64,000 nt of DNA from Solanum dulcamara (taxonomy: Eukaryota > Streptophyta > Magnoliopsida > Solanales > Solanaceae): positions 58,486,023 through 58,550,022 of the forward strand of contig NC_077237.1 in NCBI RefSeq assembly GCF_947179165.1, given 5' to 3'. Of this stretch, positions 36,254-47,447 are shown piece by piece; within the stretch, counting starts at the first letter, position 1, and each line of letters begins with the position of its first letter. A program made the translations under genes and the position numbers. A model generated the notes under the pieces. It saw nothing but the letters and a program-made list of their open reading frames with translations. It was not told the DNA's origin and made no database searches.

Positions 36254-36372
36254 GACCCTTTTCTTCTGCTTGTGATAGTCTGTTACCTATGGTTCTGGAT
36301 TATGGAGTTAGGCTTACCTACTAGTGGGTTGATAGTAGGTGTCATCGTAACTTAATAAATTAGTTCATGATA
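32982..36372 (+). repeat. LTR1 of element E (3391 bp)
   Basis: Starts TGTAATGACCTCAAGG; the end is decayed (TCATGATA instead of TCATGACA). Clearly homologous to 39670-43253 but visibly more diverged than the LTR pairs of C or G. It lacks a stretch of about 260 bp present in LTR2 (42160-42420) and has a long TTA repeat. A patch of repeated 'ttcgc' and 'ccgcattcg' motifs lies at 33690-33880. Confidence 0.88.
36176..36252. repeat. (TTA)n microsatellite in LTR1 of E
   Basis: About 25 ATT/TTA units with one break. The matching site in LTR2 (43100-43135) has a short CTT run and only about five TTA units. The poly-Ile and poly-Leu ORFs over it are artefacts of the repeat. Confidence 0.97.
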
Positions 36373-36375
36373 GAG

Positions 36376-36388
36376 TGGTATCAAAGTG
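36376..36388 (+). other. Primer binding site 1 of element E
   Basis: TGGTATCAAAGTG, three bases after LTR1, is an iMet-tRNA-type PBS with one change in the core. Confidence 0.75.
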
Positions 36389-36539
36389 TAAGTTCATCGG
36401 TATCATTGGTATAAGTCCTATCTTCGGGAGGCTATAGGGCATTTTAGGGAAACTCTATTCTTGATTCCTTATTGTGTGAAATTTCTTTGATCAACCTCTA
36501 AATACTTTCTTGGAATTCATTCCTTCTTAGAGGATACTA

Positions 36540-37530
36540 TGAGCCTTTTGATAAGCATGGCTAGAGCATCAACACTTTCTACCCAAGCGTCGATAATATC
36601 TGTGACCACCTCGGCTCCTTTGGACCCAATATTGGAGATTCAGCATCTCGATGAGCGTACACCACAAAAAGGTGTAGTTTTGGGTACATCAATTGATTCT
36701 CATACCAAAGTTTGACTTATAGGCCCTCAGTAGGGTTCTTCGTCGATATCGAAGTATATGATAGAGATTCTAGATTGGACAGGGCATGCTCCTATACTAT
36801 TTCCTATGGAGCGAGACATGACTCATTGATTTATTGAGGGATTGATTTTGTCACTCTGCTTAGCATCATAGCACTTGATAGCGGTTGGGTATACTTTTTC
36901 CCAGGTGGTCAGTTATGTGAGGTATATGAAGCATGCATGTATGGAGACTTATGGAGTAGAGATAAGAGATCCAGCCATTAGCATAGTAGAGGTAATACCC
37001 CGCTCTGAGTTAAGCATCGTCCTAGTGAGAGAAACCTCACTCTAAACCTACCAAGCCTATAGCAAGAGCACCTCAGGTTCCAGGCGGTGTTGTGACAGGT
37101 TATGGTACCCATGATGGATAGAGTTCACGAAAGACTTCTCATGGTTTGCTACCCGGGCATTCAGATTTTGGGACTCAAACAAATTCAACTGGTTCATCTC
37201 AATAAGTTGCGTTTGGTGGAAAGTGTTATACGTTCGGTGAGTTTGGACATCCAACTAGAGAGTGTCCTATAGTCACATTGGTAACACGCTTAGTAAGATC
37301 GAATTCGTAGGGCCAGGGACAGACAGTTAGAGGTGGTGCCCTGAGTGTTGCAGTTAGTGGTGCAGGTGTTCAGTTCGGGGCTAGACACTTTCCATTCCAT
37401 GCTTCTACAGATCAGACTGAGGATGAGGCTCCGGGTATCAATTAGACTTGCATAAATTTTATTTCTAGGACCTTTCTTGCTTGTAGTGCTAGGGTATTAG
37501 GGTCTTCTTACCCATCGATGATTACATGAC
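36540..37530 (+). pseudogene. Element E gag-like remnant, copy 1
   Basis: The reading begins near ATG 36538 (MSLLISMARAST-like) and is broken by stops. It reaches a nucleocapsid knuckle GGKCYTFGEFGHPTRECP at 37215-37268, where the second Cys of CCHC is Phe. A tail follows with VRGGALSVAVSGAGVQFGA, EDEAPGIN, a stop, and TCINF. The same layout is seen in copy 2. No pol follows, so this element probably depended on others for enzymes. Confidence 0.7.
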
Positions 37531-39669
37531 TTATTACATCCATTTTATGAATCTAGTAGTTACTTTACATGGACCTATGTTGGCGTTCTTAATTAGCTTG
37601 ATTACTTGTCTATTATTAATATGACAACTTTACTTAAAACTAAGTGTATGTGTTTATCTCCCCTAGGTTATTTCTTTTAGTAGTGCATCATATTGGTTTT
37701 ACTATTATGTTACAGTAGTGGTGGAGTTATAACTAGTGGATGTTGAGCTAGTTAATTACTCTATTAGATTTTCATTTAGCCATTCTAGAGTTTTCTTGGG
37801 TTGATCCTTTCTCCTTCCTAGTCCCCCCCCATTAGCATGCTTAGCAGGTGTGAGGTTGTTGTCCAGAGAAGGGTGTAGTAGTACTTGTGGCCCTTGTGGT
37901 CTACTATAGATCTCATTTGTGATTTTTCCTTTGTTTGATTTATGTTCTTAGTTCCTAAGGTGGCGAAGTTAAGGTTTATCCTTCATACTCAATTGGATTG
38001 TCTCTTCATGGTAAGTTTGATGATTAAGTAACTGGTTCAACTGGTTGTATAATATGGTGTCAGATGGTTAGGTTTGAGTTGGGAAGGTTGGAAAGGGATT
38101 TTTCCTTGGTTATTATAAGTAGGGTGATGTTTTAGCTTGAATTATCATGTAAAAGGGTTCTTTGGGGTTCATGGAAATGGTGGTCTTCTTGTGCTTGTGA
38201 CTGACTAATAATTAGTGAGAAGGAGTGGTTGTGGAGCGAGAGCATTCATATTGATGAGTTGTGTTTTATCAGAATTTCCTTGATGTGCCGTTGTAACTTA
38301 TAGAATTTTGGGTGGTTGGACAATACATTCTGGAAATTTTAGTCACAAGCTTGTTCTACCTTACAACCAGGACTACCTTCAATTTTAGTGATTCCGTGAT
38401 GTGCCTTGGTTCTACCAGTAAACTATAGCAGATGCGTTGATGGTTCAAGAGAGTCAGATTGTTGAAATGGGTCTCCTATGGTGGTGTGCTTGACTAATTT
38501 AGACTTGAGCTTCCATAGGCTAATGAAATTTCTCTTAGAAAAGTTTGGCCTCACAATGGAGTCAAGTAGCTCATGCGATCATCTCTTGGTTTCATGTTAA
38601 GGGTGTTCGCGTGTGTCATTGGAGTTAGTTGGCAGTGTTCCTTGTGGTGTACCTTGCCACTGTTCAGCTTCATTTGAGTCGCTTTTGGTGGGTTGATCTA
38701 CTTACTCGCTACCTGCCAGCTTAGCTTTTCTTGACCTTGAGTGGTTAGCTTAGATTTGTACTAACGGGTCAACTTGTGGTAATTGTTGCGATAGTTCAGT
38801 TCCATTGGGTAACTTTTGGCAGGTTTAATATGCTAATAAATTGCTTATTAGGTCGGTATTTCCCCTGGATTAGTGGGTTATCAAATTTGCACTCGTGGAG
38901 TGGTATATGGACTCATGTCCTTAGTTCAATTCCTTTTGGGGTTCGATTCTCATATTGGTTCTATTTTATGGAAGTTCCATTGGTAGTAAAGCGACATTAG
39001 AGTTAGTCCTAGTGCGATATTCCTACTCGAGGATTTGGTTGTCCTTTGGAGTAGCATTTTTGGTTTTGAACAATAAATTTCAAACTAAAGTTATGGATTT
39101 TGGGAGCCATTAGGTTAGAACTTTGGGGTTTGTGCTAGGGCTGAATTATTTATTTTGAGTTTTTGCCACTTTTATTTGTTCTAGTGGTGCTTGCATTTCC
39201 TTCATGGTTATTGGGTCAATGTTCAGATGGTATCAGGAGTTATTGCTGTGGTTTAGGCTGGGTAGGATACCCATGATGACTAAAGAGTCTTGTGTTTAAA
39301 GTATAGAGCAAAGAATTTGACTTGGGAGTTATTTAGAATCTTCTCTTTTTTGTTGGTTGCCTAATTCTAAGGTATCAGTATGATGTTGGTTTATCTCGTT
39401 TTAGTCTGCTGTACTCAGTTAGGTTTGTTCTTGTTGGGTGAAAGTCAATATTAAAAGAGAGAAATTAGAAGTTGGTCTGAGATATAAAGAAGAAAAGTAA
39501 AATTGAGAGTTTTCTCTTAGCTTGAGTTTTGGGTTAGCGTTGCCCGACCTGAGAAGGTACCTATAAGTCTGGAAGAGCTTGCGTGCCTAGATTTCTATTA
39601 TTTTCGTGCACTTCCGTTCTGTTCTATCATTTGACTTTCGAGGACGAAAGTTCTCTTAGTAGTGGATGT
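37531..39669 (+). other. Internal region 1 of element E downstream of gag
   Basis: About 2.1 kb with no recognisable protease, RT or integrase, ending in a poor polypurine stretch (agtagtggatgt, about 39659-39669). A 'tcgaggacgaaagttct' block just before it resembles the pre-PPT block of A (21431-21446). I see no other feature. Confidence 0.6.
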
Positions 39670-42600
39670 TGTAATGACCCTCAAGGTTATTTTCATTTTT
39701 CTTCGATATTCTTAGCTTTTAGAGTTTTTCTCTAGCGACCCCAAACCATTTATGACTTACTGACACTGATAGTTCGATTGCCTCATCATTTTTTTAGGTT
39801 TCATGCTCGTTTCCCTATTTTGGAGCTATTGGAGTTTGACTGGTTGACTTTGATCAAAACTCTATGAAAATGACCTCAGAACTATATTCTGATGATTCCA
39901 TCAGCTCTAAAATGGTCAAATTAGACTATTAATATGGTCGGCATGAGTATCGAGGCAATTGGTGCGAGTTTAAGGCCATTTGGCGATTTAGTCCTTAAAA
40001 TTTGGCCTAAGGTTGACTTTGGTCAACATTCTCTAAAAACCTGCTCAGATTGAAATTTTGTCAGCACGATTAGCTCAGAAATGTTGATTTTGTTCTAGAA
40101 TGACCTTTCGTTTGTGTCCCAAGGCTTCCGATCTTATTTTGAGCCTTTTTGTAGAATTGGCAAAAATTATGCTTAGGTGTGGAACCCACATTTTGTCAAG
40201 ATAGCCTCGGATGAAAATTTTAACTTCACCATTAAGTTTGAAATGTCTAATTTAGAGTGGTAGCATAGTCCGTTTATGTGCATGGGATTCCGAATGAATT
40301 ACAAGCACCCCGCCAGAGTTGGAAAGTTTCTAAAAAAAATAGCCGATAAGCATCAGCTGGTGCAGACCAATTTTGGTCTTCATATTTGCAGACATGGGCC
40401 CACATTGGTGGAAGCCTACGTCATTGGCCTCCGCATTCGTGCTGTCTCTTCCACGTTCATAGAGCCTGATGGCTTAACCCTCAGTGTTTGCGATGAACCT
40501 TCCACGTTCGCGGAGCCTTGGGAGTTTAGCCTCCGCGTTCGCGGAGAGAAATTCACTAGTCTTTTAATTAAGACCAGCGATACGAATATCCCTGAACCCC
40601 ATTTCCCCTTCTTCGATTTTGAGAGCTAGGGAGCTCTGTTTTTATCGATTCCAAATGTATTATGTTCGTGGGAGTTGTGGATGCGTGTTTCTAGGTTCGG
40701 GTAGCATGAAAATCATCGTTTGGAGGTAATTTCTTACCAAAAGTGGCTTTCAAAGCTTAGTTATGACTTTAATGGTGCTTTTAAATATTGGGCTGATTTA
40801 GATAGTTTTGAGCATCGATTTGTGCCCTGTTTTAGGGTACAAGATCAATAATACATCCAGAATATATTTTTGAGATTCCCATTACGGGTCCCACAATCTC
40901 ATTTTAGACTCAATTTTGGGTCCGTCTCCAAAAAATATATTTTTGTTGTCAAAACATTTATATTAATGAGGTAATCAATATTTGGATAGCGTGGAGGCAT
41001 TTGGAGTCATGTTTGGTGTGAAAAGCTATCAGGAAGTGCACTTAAAGCGCGCGTGTTCGGCTTTGAAGTAGGCTATGGTCTCCTATTCTTTGATTGAGCT
41101 TCAATAGGTATTGTTTAATATAATTTTCTTGTGATTTGGATTGTATATGAAAGATTAGGCTTGATTCCAAGATTTTTGGTTCTTTGTCCCGGTATGAGCC
41201 TTAGGCTAGTTTGCCTTTATGAGATTTTTCATCTAATTGGTAAGATTATTAATTATGCCTTAGTTTGGCCTTGATTAGCCTATTTTAGGTGACTTAATTG
41301 ATGTTTATGATTGTTGGCGGGTTTGCGCCTTAGGATTGATTTTGGTATGAAACTTAATTGATGTAGCCATTATTGGCCGGAATTTATGAGACTTAGTGTC
41401 CTTCACTATTATAGCACTATCTAGAAGCCTTGGTGTAGAGACTTCCGCTCGCTTAGGCTTGTGAAATACTGTTGGATCCTATTTCTGGATTTAGATCTAG
41501 AATTCCCTATGCTTTTTTGTTGTCGTTTGACGAGACTATATATGGTTGAAATCTCGAGGTTATATTCCCAATTGGATAAGGAGGAATTGATTGACTAGCG
41601 GAGTATCTGTTTCCTCATTTTATCCTTTTTATTACCCCGTTAGGGTTGAGTTCCCTTTTTGGGCCTTGTGGTTGAGTTAGAGGAGTAGATTCGAACTCTA
41701 GGCCTTGATTTAAGATCGGTGGTATGTGTGAGCCCTGTTTGTATGCTCTAAAGGGTATGGTTCTTGTGGAGCCATTTTTGTTTGTGATTGTGCGTGGTGT
41801 TTGGGTGTTGGTTATAGCATGCTTTACATTTGATCATTGTTTTCTCATGGATGTAGTCAACCCTAGTGCATGCCTTGGTTCTTTGCATTGATTTGATAAA
41901 GTTGGGTTATTACCCAAACTATTTTATACTTATTTTTGATTGACGGGTCGTACTACCTTTATTACTACTATTTCAATGGATTAGAGGTATTGAGAATGCG
42001 CTCATTTTATGATCTTAATTCGAGGTACCAATGATGAGATCCTTTTATGATATTGATTTGAGGCATCGAGGATGCGCTCATGTTATATATTAATATAAGA
42101 CCTAGATCGGGACCAAGCGATATATAAGGGCATTCCCAAGCCCCCCATGGCGATCCTATAAAGGCGCATGGGTTCTACTTTCTAGTCAGGACTAGAAGTA
42201 GGTAAATGTATACATCTTGGTATGAGGAACTTGGCATAGATGGTACTACTGCTTTTACAGCATTACTTTCATTCATATATGCATTGCCTATCACCAGCAT
42301 AGTTGTTTGTACCTGTCGGTAGTATGGGATGTCGTGCGGGTTTACTTATTTGTGATTGAACTTCCTAGGCACACAGGGGCTCAGGAGGTATTGTCTTACT
42401 ATTTGCAAACTTGTGGCGGTATAAAGGGTGGTCTCTTGTTTAAAGGTAGTTACTGCCTTTGTTCTTATTTATCTAACTTTTATGCAGGGATTTAGTTTAT
42501 ACGGTCCTTTCGGCCTTTATGTGATATATGTACTTACTTTTGTTAGTAGGTTGTCACTTAGTTGTCCCACCCTTCGTAGTGTGTTGTTGTGTCTAGGTCT

Positions 42601-43253
42601 TAGGCTGGCACCACTAGGTACGTCCACTGTTTCCCTTCTTATTTCCTATCTTCTTCCCTCCTTATATTATATGTTCTTATTGAAGGTTTTTGTATTATTA
42701 TTGTTAGTTACTTGTGATATATACTCCATACTTACATGTTCTTTATACTTGCTTTATCTTTAGAGCTCAGTCGGCTGATGCATACTGAGTGCTGCTTGTT
42801 GGTACTCAAACTATACTTTTGTATCCTATAGATCATAGTACGGGCTTTACTACTGACTTGGATATTGTGTGGAGCATCTCTTAGATTTTTTGTGACTTGG
42901 GTGAGATCGTGGAGTTCATAGTTGCCTATCTCCATCTATTTTGGCTTGGACTAGTCTTTATTTCGTATTCGTAGATAGACGGTATTACTATTATTATCAT
43001 TATATCTATATAAGCCTTGTATTCCTTATTTAGTTTAGTAGCAAGACTACCAACTGATACCAGGTCTTGGAGTTATCTTATTGTATTGTTCTTATTCTTC
43101 TTTTCTTCTTCTTCTTCTTCTTATTATTATTATTCAACTCTTTTCTTCCGCTTGTGATAGTCCGTTGCCTATGGTTTCATACTATAGGCTTGGCTTACCT
43201 ACTGATGGGTTGATAGTAGGTGCCATCATGACTCAAGAAATTGGGTCATGACA
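39670..43253 (+). repeat. LTR2 of element E (3584 bp)
   Basis: Starts TGTAATGACCCTCAAGG and ends GGGTCATGACA. Homologous to LTR1 over its whole length, with indels. A 117-codon open reading (40276-40629) lies within the repeat of 'ttcgcggagcc' motifs and is broken in LTR1, so I do not treat it as a gene. Confidence 0.88.
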
Positions 43254-43585
43254 GAGTGATATCAAAGCTTAGGTTTGCTGGTATCATCGGTATAAGAGAA
43301 AGTTCCTAGTAAAGTTCTGTGGATCTGTATGGAGACGTCCGTATCCTATCTTTGGGAGGCTATAGGGTGTTTTAGGGAAACTCTATTCTTGATTCTTTAT
43401 CGTGTGAAATTTTTTTAACCTCTAAATACTTTCTTTGAATTCATTCCTTCTTATATGGATAGTACGAGCCTTCGATGAGCATGGCTATAGAATCAACACT
43501 TACTACCCAGGCATCGACAGTATCTATGACCACCTCAGCTCCTTTGGACCCAACATTAGAGATTCAGTGTCTCGATGAGCATACA
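43254..43585 (+). other. Internal region 2 of element E, part before F
   Basis: Homologous to 36373-36660, including the gag start region (MAIESTLTTQASTVSMTTSA, about 43478). It is cut by solo LTR F at 43586 and resumes at 46148. The two pieces rejoin exactly at ATACA. Confidence 0.85.
43257..43273 (+). other. Primer binding site 2 of element E
   Basis: TGATATCAAAGCTTAGG, three bases after LTR2, is a decayed iMet-type PBS. Its presence shows that a second internal region starts here and that LTR2 is not simply a terminal 3' LTR. Confidence 0.75.
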
Positions 43586-43978
43586 TGTAACACCCCTCAA
43601 AAATTTACCCTAAGATTCGGACCCTTCTTGTATATGGGTAGGGTCGAACTCGAGTATTGGGAAGTATTTACATGAGTTAAGATGAGTCCCTGAGAAATTA
43701 AGCAATGTTAGAGGTGATGTGGGGTTACAAAGGACCCCTAGGACCAAGCTAAGTCTAAAAGATTCGTCGTGACTAAGTTTTAGGATGAGTTCGTATAAGG
43801 GGCTGACTTCTAACGACCCTACCTTTTGAAAGACGACAATCTGGATGGCTCATGACCTATTAAATTAAAGGTCGTCGAGTCTTCTTTCCAATGTAATTTT
43901 TAGAGTTTGGAGTCAAAAGATATGACGATCCTAAGACGAACTAGCTCGATAGGAATTTTAGGCCTGGGTTGCAACTGC

Positions 43979-44280
43979 TGGGAATATGGCCTTGGCGCCG
44001 CAAGGGCGCAATACGCCACTATCGCGCCAGGAACAAGCCTCAATAGTTTGACCCCTGGCGCGGCGCGCCACTACGAGGTGTCCAGGGTTTTTAAGCCTAT
44101 TTTCTAGAACCCAGAAAATATAGCCTTGGGGCTGTAAGGGCGCAACGCGCCACTATCGCGCTAAGAACATGCCTCAGTAGTTTGGTCCTTAGCGTGGCGC
44201 GCCACTAACGGGTGTGTAGATTTTAGGCCTAATCGACCTGGCGATGCATGGCGCGATGCACCACGATCGAGCCAAGAGCA
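43979..44280. repeat. GC-rich tandem repeat in F
   Basis: Two units of about 125-135 bp plus a partial third, each rich in GGCGCGCC-type and 'cgccactatcgcgc' palindromes (for example 'ctggcgcggcgcgccacta'). GC content is much higher than in the surrounding DNA. It lies upstream of the TATA-like box of F, where a U3 regulatory array would be. Confidence 0.85.
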
Positions 44281-44337
44281 TTTTCAGCCTATTTTTCGGA
44301 ATTTTGGAGAAAGGGCAATTTGGAAATTGTCCCAAAT

Positions 44338-44545
44338 TATATATGTATCAGCCTTAGCACATTTTGGGACCATTTTCAATCCCTCACTCTCTCTCTCTAA
44401 AAAGCCCTAGCAATCCCTCTCTTCTTCTTCTTCTTCTTTTTCTCCTCCATTTCTAACAAGAAATTATTCCAAGAGCTGCAAGACTCCAAGTTTTCATTGA
44501 AGACCCAACAACAAGGTTTCTTCAAGAATCTATTCTAAGGTATGT
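44338..44545 (+). promoter_or_regulatory. Putative promoter, leader and splice donor of F
   Basis: TTATATATG at 44338-44345 is a TATA-like box. A (CT)n tract (about 44388-44400) and a pyrimidine-rich CTT leader (44415-44450) follow, then a donor-like AAG|GTATGT with GT at 44540-44541. The same order (TATA, about 100-200 bp, splice-donor-like site) is found in C-family LTRs. Function inferred. Confidence 0.45.
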
Positions 44546-44935
44546 AAGGCTACTCAAAGCATGGGTTAAGTCCACCCATGTGCCCTACTCTTCTTTGAGG
44601 TTAGAAGTCCATGAGAATGGAGTTTCTTGATATGGTTCATGTTTGAATGAGTCTTGTCTCCTATTAATTTGATTCTTATTGTGTTGAAGTTGTTGAACTA
44701 AGAACTTCTAAAACCTTTATGTTAACATGAGTTGATGGAGATGGTTTGTTAATATGCTCGGTTGATTTCCTTAACCATGTGATTATGTTGAATGTGTCAA
44801 TTTCCTTAAATGTGTTATTCTTCTTGAACTGTTGGTTTAAAATTCTTAGAGTTATGATGAGTCCTAAGGAGGTGATAAATGAGGAGAGGATTGGTTTGTT
44901 ATGCTTATGAGATGTTATAAATGCATATCTAATTT

Positions 44936-45135
44936 AGACTTGAATGAGATGATTTGAGGATAGAGTTGACGAGTTGGCAAGGTTCTAAACGAAACTTACC
45001 ATTGTGACTTGAATGAGTTAAATTAAGGATAGAGTTGACGAGTTGGCAAGTTTCGTTTAACTTGCCATTGTGACTTGAATGAGTTAAATTGAGGATAGAG
45101 TTGATGAGTTGGCAAGGTCCTAAATGAAACTAGCC
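44936..45135. repeat. Three tandem copies of a 66-70 bp unit in F
   Basis: Units at about 44936-45005, 45006-45071 and 45072-45135 share 'gacttgaatgagttaaatt' and 'gatagagttgacgagttggc'. The reverse-strand open reading over it is a repeat artefact. Confidence 0.9.
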
Positions 45136-46152
45136 GTGAGGGCTTGTTTGAGATGATTGGAGGGAGTCTTATAAGCATGGAGTCATAGGAGGAGTATCGA
45201 GCACCGAAGCGGGTAAGAGTATAGTCCATACTCGAACCCTAGAAACTACGCCGCCAATGTAGGTAGGGATGGAACCGCTAAAGTCAAATGCTTCTCGGGG
45301 GATCAAACCATTAAAGTCGGATGTTTTCCCATTTTATTGTCCTAAAATGATAGGACTTGACTAATCAATGAAATCCATGATTAGGGAGGCGTTCATGCCC
45401 TGGCAAGGTATGGACAGACGTGGCAATAATGTCTGATTGTTGTACTATCACTGGCTCATAAATGATGGTTGTCGGATAAGAGAAACTCCCATTTAGGTCT
45501 TGATAGTGCTCCGAGTCAGTTGAGTTGAGTGGCATGTGATTTGATCCCGTCTAAACCATTTCTTGTTAGACTTAGGACCCTTGAGTGAGTTGTCACTTCT
45601 TTATGAGTTGAGGTTTCCGAGTTGGTTGATCCTTTTATGATGTTGTTTTATTCGGCCTTTTTACATACTCGTACATTCCATGTACTGACGCCATTTGGCC
45701 TGCATCGTTTCATGATGCAGACACAAGTACTAGAGATCATCAACTGGCGCACCGTTGAAGATCCACACACTCCCAGTTAGTTAGTGAGTCCTCCTAGTTT
45801 CCGAAGGATGTTGAGTTTCTTGTATAGTTTTGTGTTATTCCTTTTTATTTTGAATGTTGGTAGCCATGGGCTTGTCATTGACACCTCTTAGACTTTGATA
45901 GAGGCTTCATAGACTAGAGTGTGGGGAGGTTGGACTGTTATTTTGAGGAGTCCTATCATATATGTTTTGTTGAGTTGATAGTGTTTGGCCTTCTGCCCCT
46001 ATAATGTGAATAGTGTGTTTATGATTGAATCCTCCATTGAGTGAATGTGATTGAATGATAGTGTGACTAAATCAGTTGGTTCGCTTGAAGGACAAAAATG
46101 ATTTTTGAGTGCCGGTCACATCTAGGGTACCCTCCTGGGTCATGACAATACA

Positions 46153-47030
46153 CCATAGGAAGGTGTGGTTTTAGGTACATCGAGTGGTTCTCATCCCAGA
46201 GTTTGACTTGTAAGCCCTCAGCAGGGTTCTTCATCGATATCGGAGTATATGATGTAGTTCCTATATTGGACAGGGCATGCTCCTGCATTGTTTTCTATAG
46301 AGCAAGACATGACTTAGAGATTTGTTGAGGGATTTATTTTTCTACTCCGACTAGCATCATAGCATTTGATAGTGGTTGGTTCTACTTTTCCCTAGGTGGT
46401 CAGTTATGTGAGGTCTATGAATCATGCATGTATGGAGACTTACGAAGGTGGAGATAGGAGATCCCGTCATCAGCACAATAGAGGTATCACCCTTCTCCAA
46501 GATGGGCATCGTTCTAGTAAGGGTCAACCTCACTCTATACCTACTAGACGAATGGAAGGAGCACCTTAGGTTCCAAGCATTCTTGTGACAAGTTATGGTA
46601 CCCATAGTGCACCGAGTTTATGACAGACTTCTCATGGCTAGCTATTCGGGCATTCAGATTTTGGGACTCATACAAATTCAACTAGTTCATCTCAGCGGGC
46701 TGCATTTGGTGGGAAGTGTTATACGTGCAGTGAGTTTGTGAATCCGACTAGGGAGTGTCCTACAATCACACATCTATGGAAACAGGCTCGGCAGGATCAT
46801 ATTTGTAGGGCTCAGGTACAGTCAGTTAGAGGTAGTGCCCCGAGTGTTATAGTTAGTGGTACAGGTGTTCAGTTTAGGGCTAAACGCTTTCCATCCCATG
46901 CTTCTGCAAGTCAGACCGAGAACGAGGCTCCAGGTATCAATCATACTTGCATAAATTTTGTTTTTAGGACCTTTCTTATTTGTAGTGCTTGGGTATTGGG
47001 GTCTTTGTACTCATCGGTGATTACCTAACT
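46153..47030 (+). pseudogene. Element E gag-like remnant, copy 2
   Basis: Homologous to 36660-37530. The knuckle region reads GGKCYTCSEFVNPTRECP at 46708-46761. Here both early Cys are kept but the His is Asn, the opposite damage to copy 1. 46738-47028 continues open through VRGSAPSVIVSGTGVQF and ENEAPGINHTCINF. The two copies decayed independently. Confidence 0.72.
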
Positions 47031-47266
47031 TGTTAGGTCCATCTTGTGAATCTAGTAGTTACTTTACATGGACTTATGTTGGCGTGCTTACTTAACTTGA
47101 TTACTTGCCTATTATTGCTATGACAACTTTACTTGAAACTATGTGTATGTGTTTATCTTCCCTAGGTGATTTCTTTTAGTATTGGATCATATTGGTTTTA
47201 CTATTATGTTGCAGTAGTGGTAGAGGTAGAGTTATAACTTGTGGATGTTGAGCTAGTTGATTACTC

Positions 47267-47363
47267 TCCGAATCCGCTTTGTCTACGAACAAGGAAGCTA
47301 TAAGTAATGCAACTATGAATCTCATGGAGAGTTCGATCCTGGCTCAGGATGAACGCTGGCGGC
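47267..47363 (+). other. Plastid DNA insertion (NUPT): rrn16 leader and 5' end of 16S rRNA
   Basis: The sequence matches the chloroplast region between the rrn operon promoter and 16S rRNA as I know it from Solanaceae plastomes: 'tccgaatccgctttg', 'acaaggaagctataagtaat', then the 16S start 'ggagagttcgatcctggctc' and 'gatgaacgctggcggc'. It then stops. The corresponding site of internal copy 1 (near 37765) lacks it, so it inserted into copy 2 only. It is a fragment of about 97 bp, not an rRNA gene. Confidence 0.92.
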
Positions 47364-47447
47364 ACTTGTCTATTCAAGCCTTGCATCAGTCTTCGAAGCC
47401 TGGTCAGAGTACGCTACTTTAACTGCCAAAGGAGCGGGGCAACTAGT
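47364..47447. other. Second inserted fragment adjoining the plastid piece
   Basis: About 84 bp ('acttgtctattcaagccttg' to 'aaaggagcggggcaact') absent from the matching place in internal copy 1 and not continuous with 16S. Probably another organellar or filler fragment joined during the same repair event. I could not identify its source. Confidence 0.5.

Larger units (their letters stand above)
43586..46147 (+). mobile_element. Solo LTR F (2562 bp)
   Basis: Begins TGTAACACCCCTCAAAAATT and ends CCTGGGTCATGACA. Flanked by perfect ATACA duplications (43581-43585, 46148-46152). No PBS, PPT or internal region. It interrupts the second gag-like copy of E. Landmarks: a GC-rich repeat (43979-44280), a TATA-like box (44338-44345), a CT-rich leader, a donor-like GTATGT (44540), a 66-70 bp tandem repeat (44936-45135) and the ACATACTC/GTACTGAC U5 motif (45661-45690). 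Confidence 0.94.

Noticed and set aside
36084..36355. Poly-Leu/poly-Ile proteins with membrane segments
   Set aside because: They are translations of the (TTA)n microsatellite in LTR1 of E. The unit number differs in LTR2 and neither frame is conserved.
40276..40629. 117-codon ORF as a gene
   Set aside because: It lies within LTR2 of E. The matching reading in LTR1 is frame-broken and no domain is recognisable.
46357..46605. Reverse-strand 82-codon ORF
   Set aside because: It is antisense to the second gag-like copy of E and not open in the first copy.
47317..47363. Bacterial or plastid 16S rRNA gene start
   Set aside because: Only the leader and about the first 40 bases of 16S are present, embedded in retroelement sequence. 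It is a nuclear plastid fragment, not an rRNA gene or bacterial contamination.
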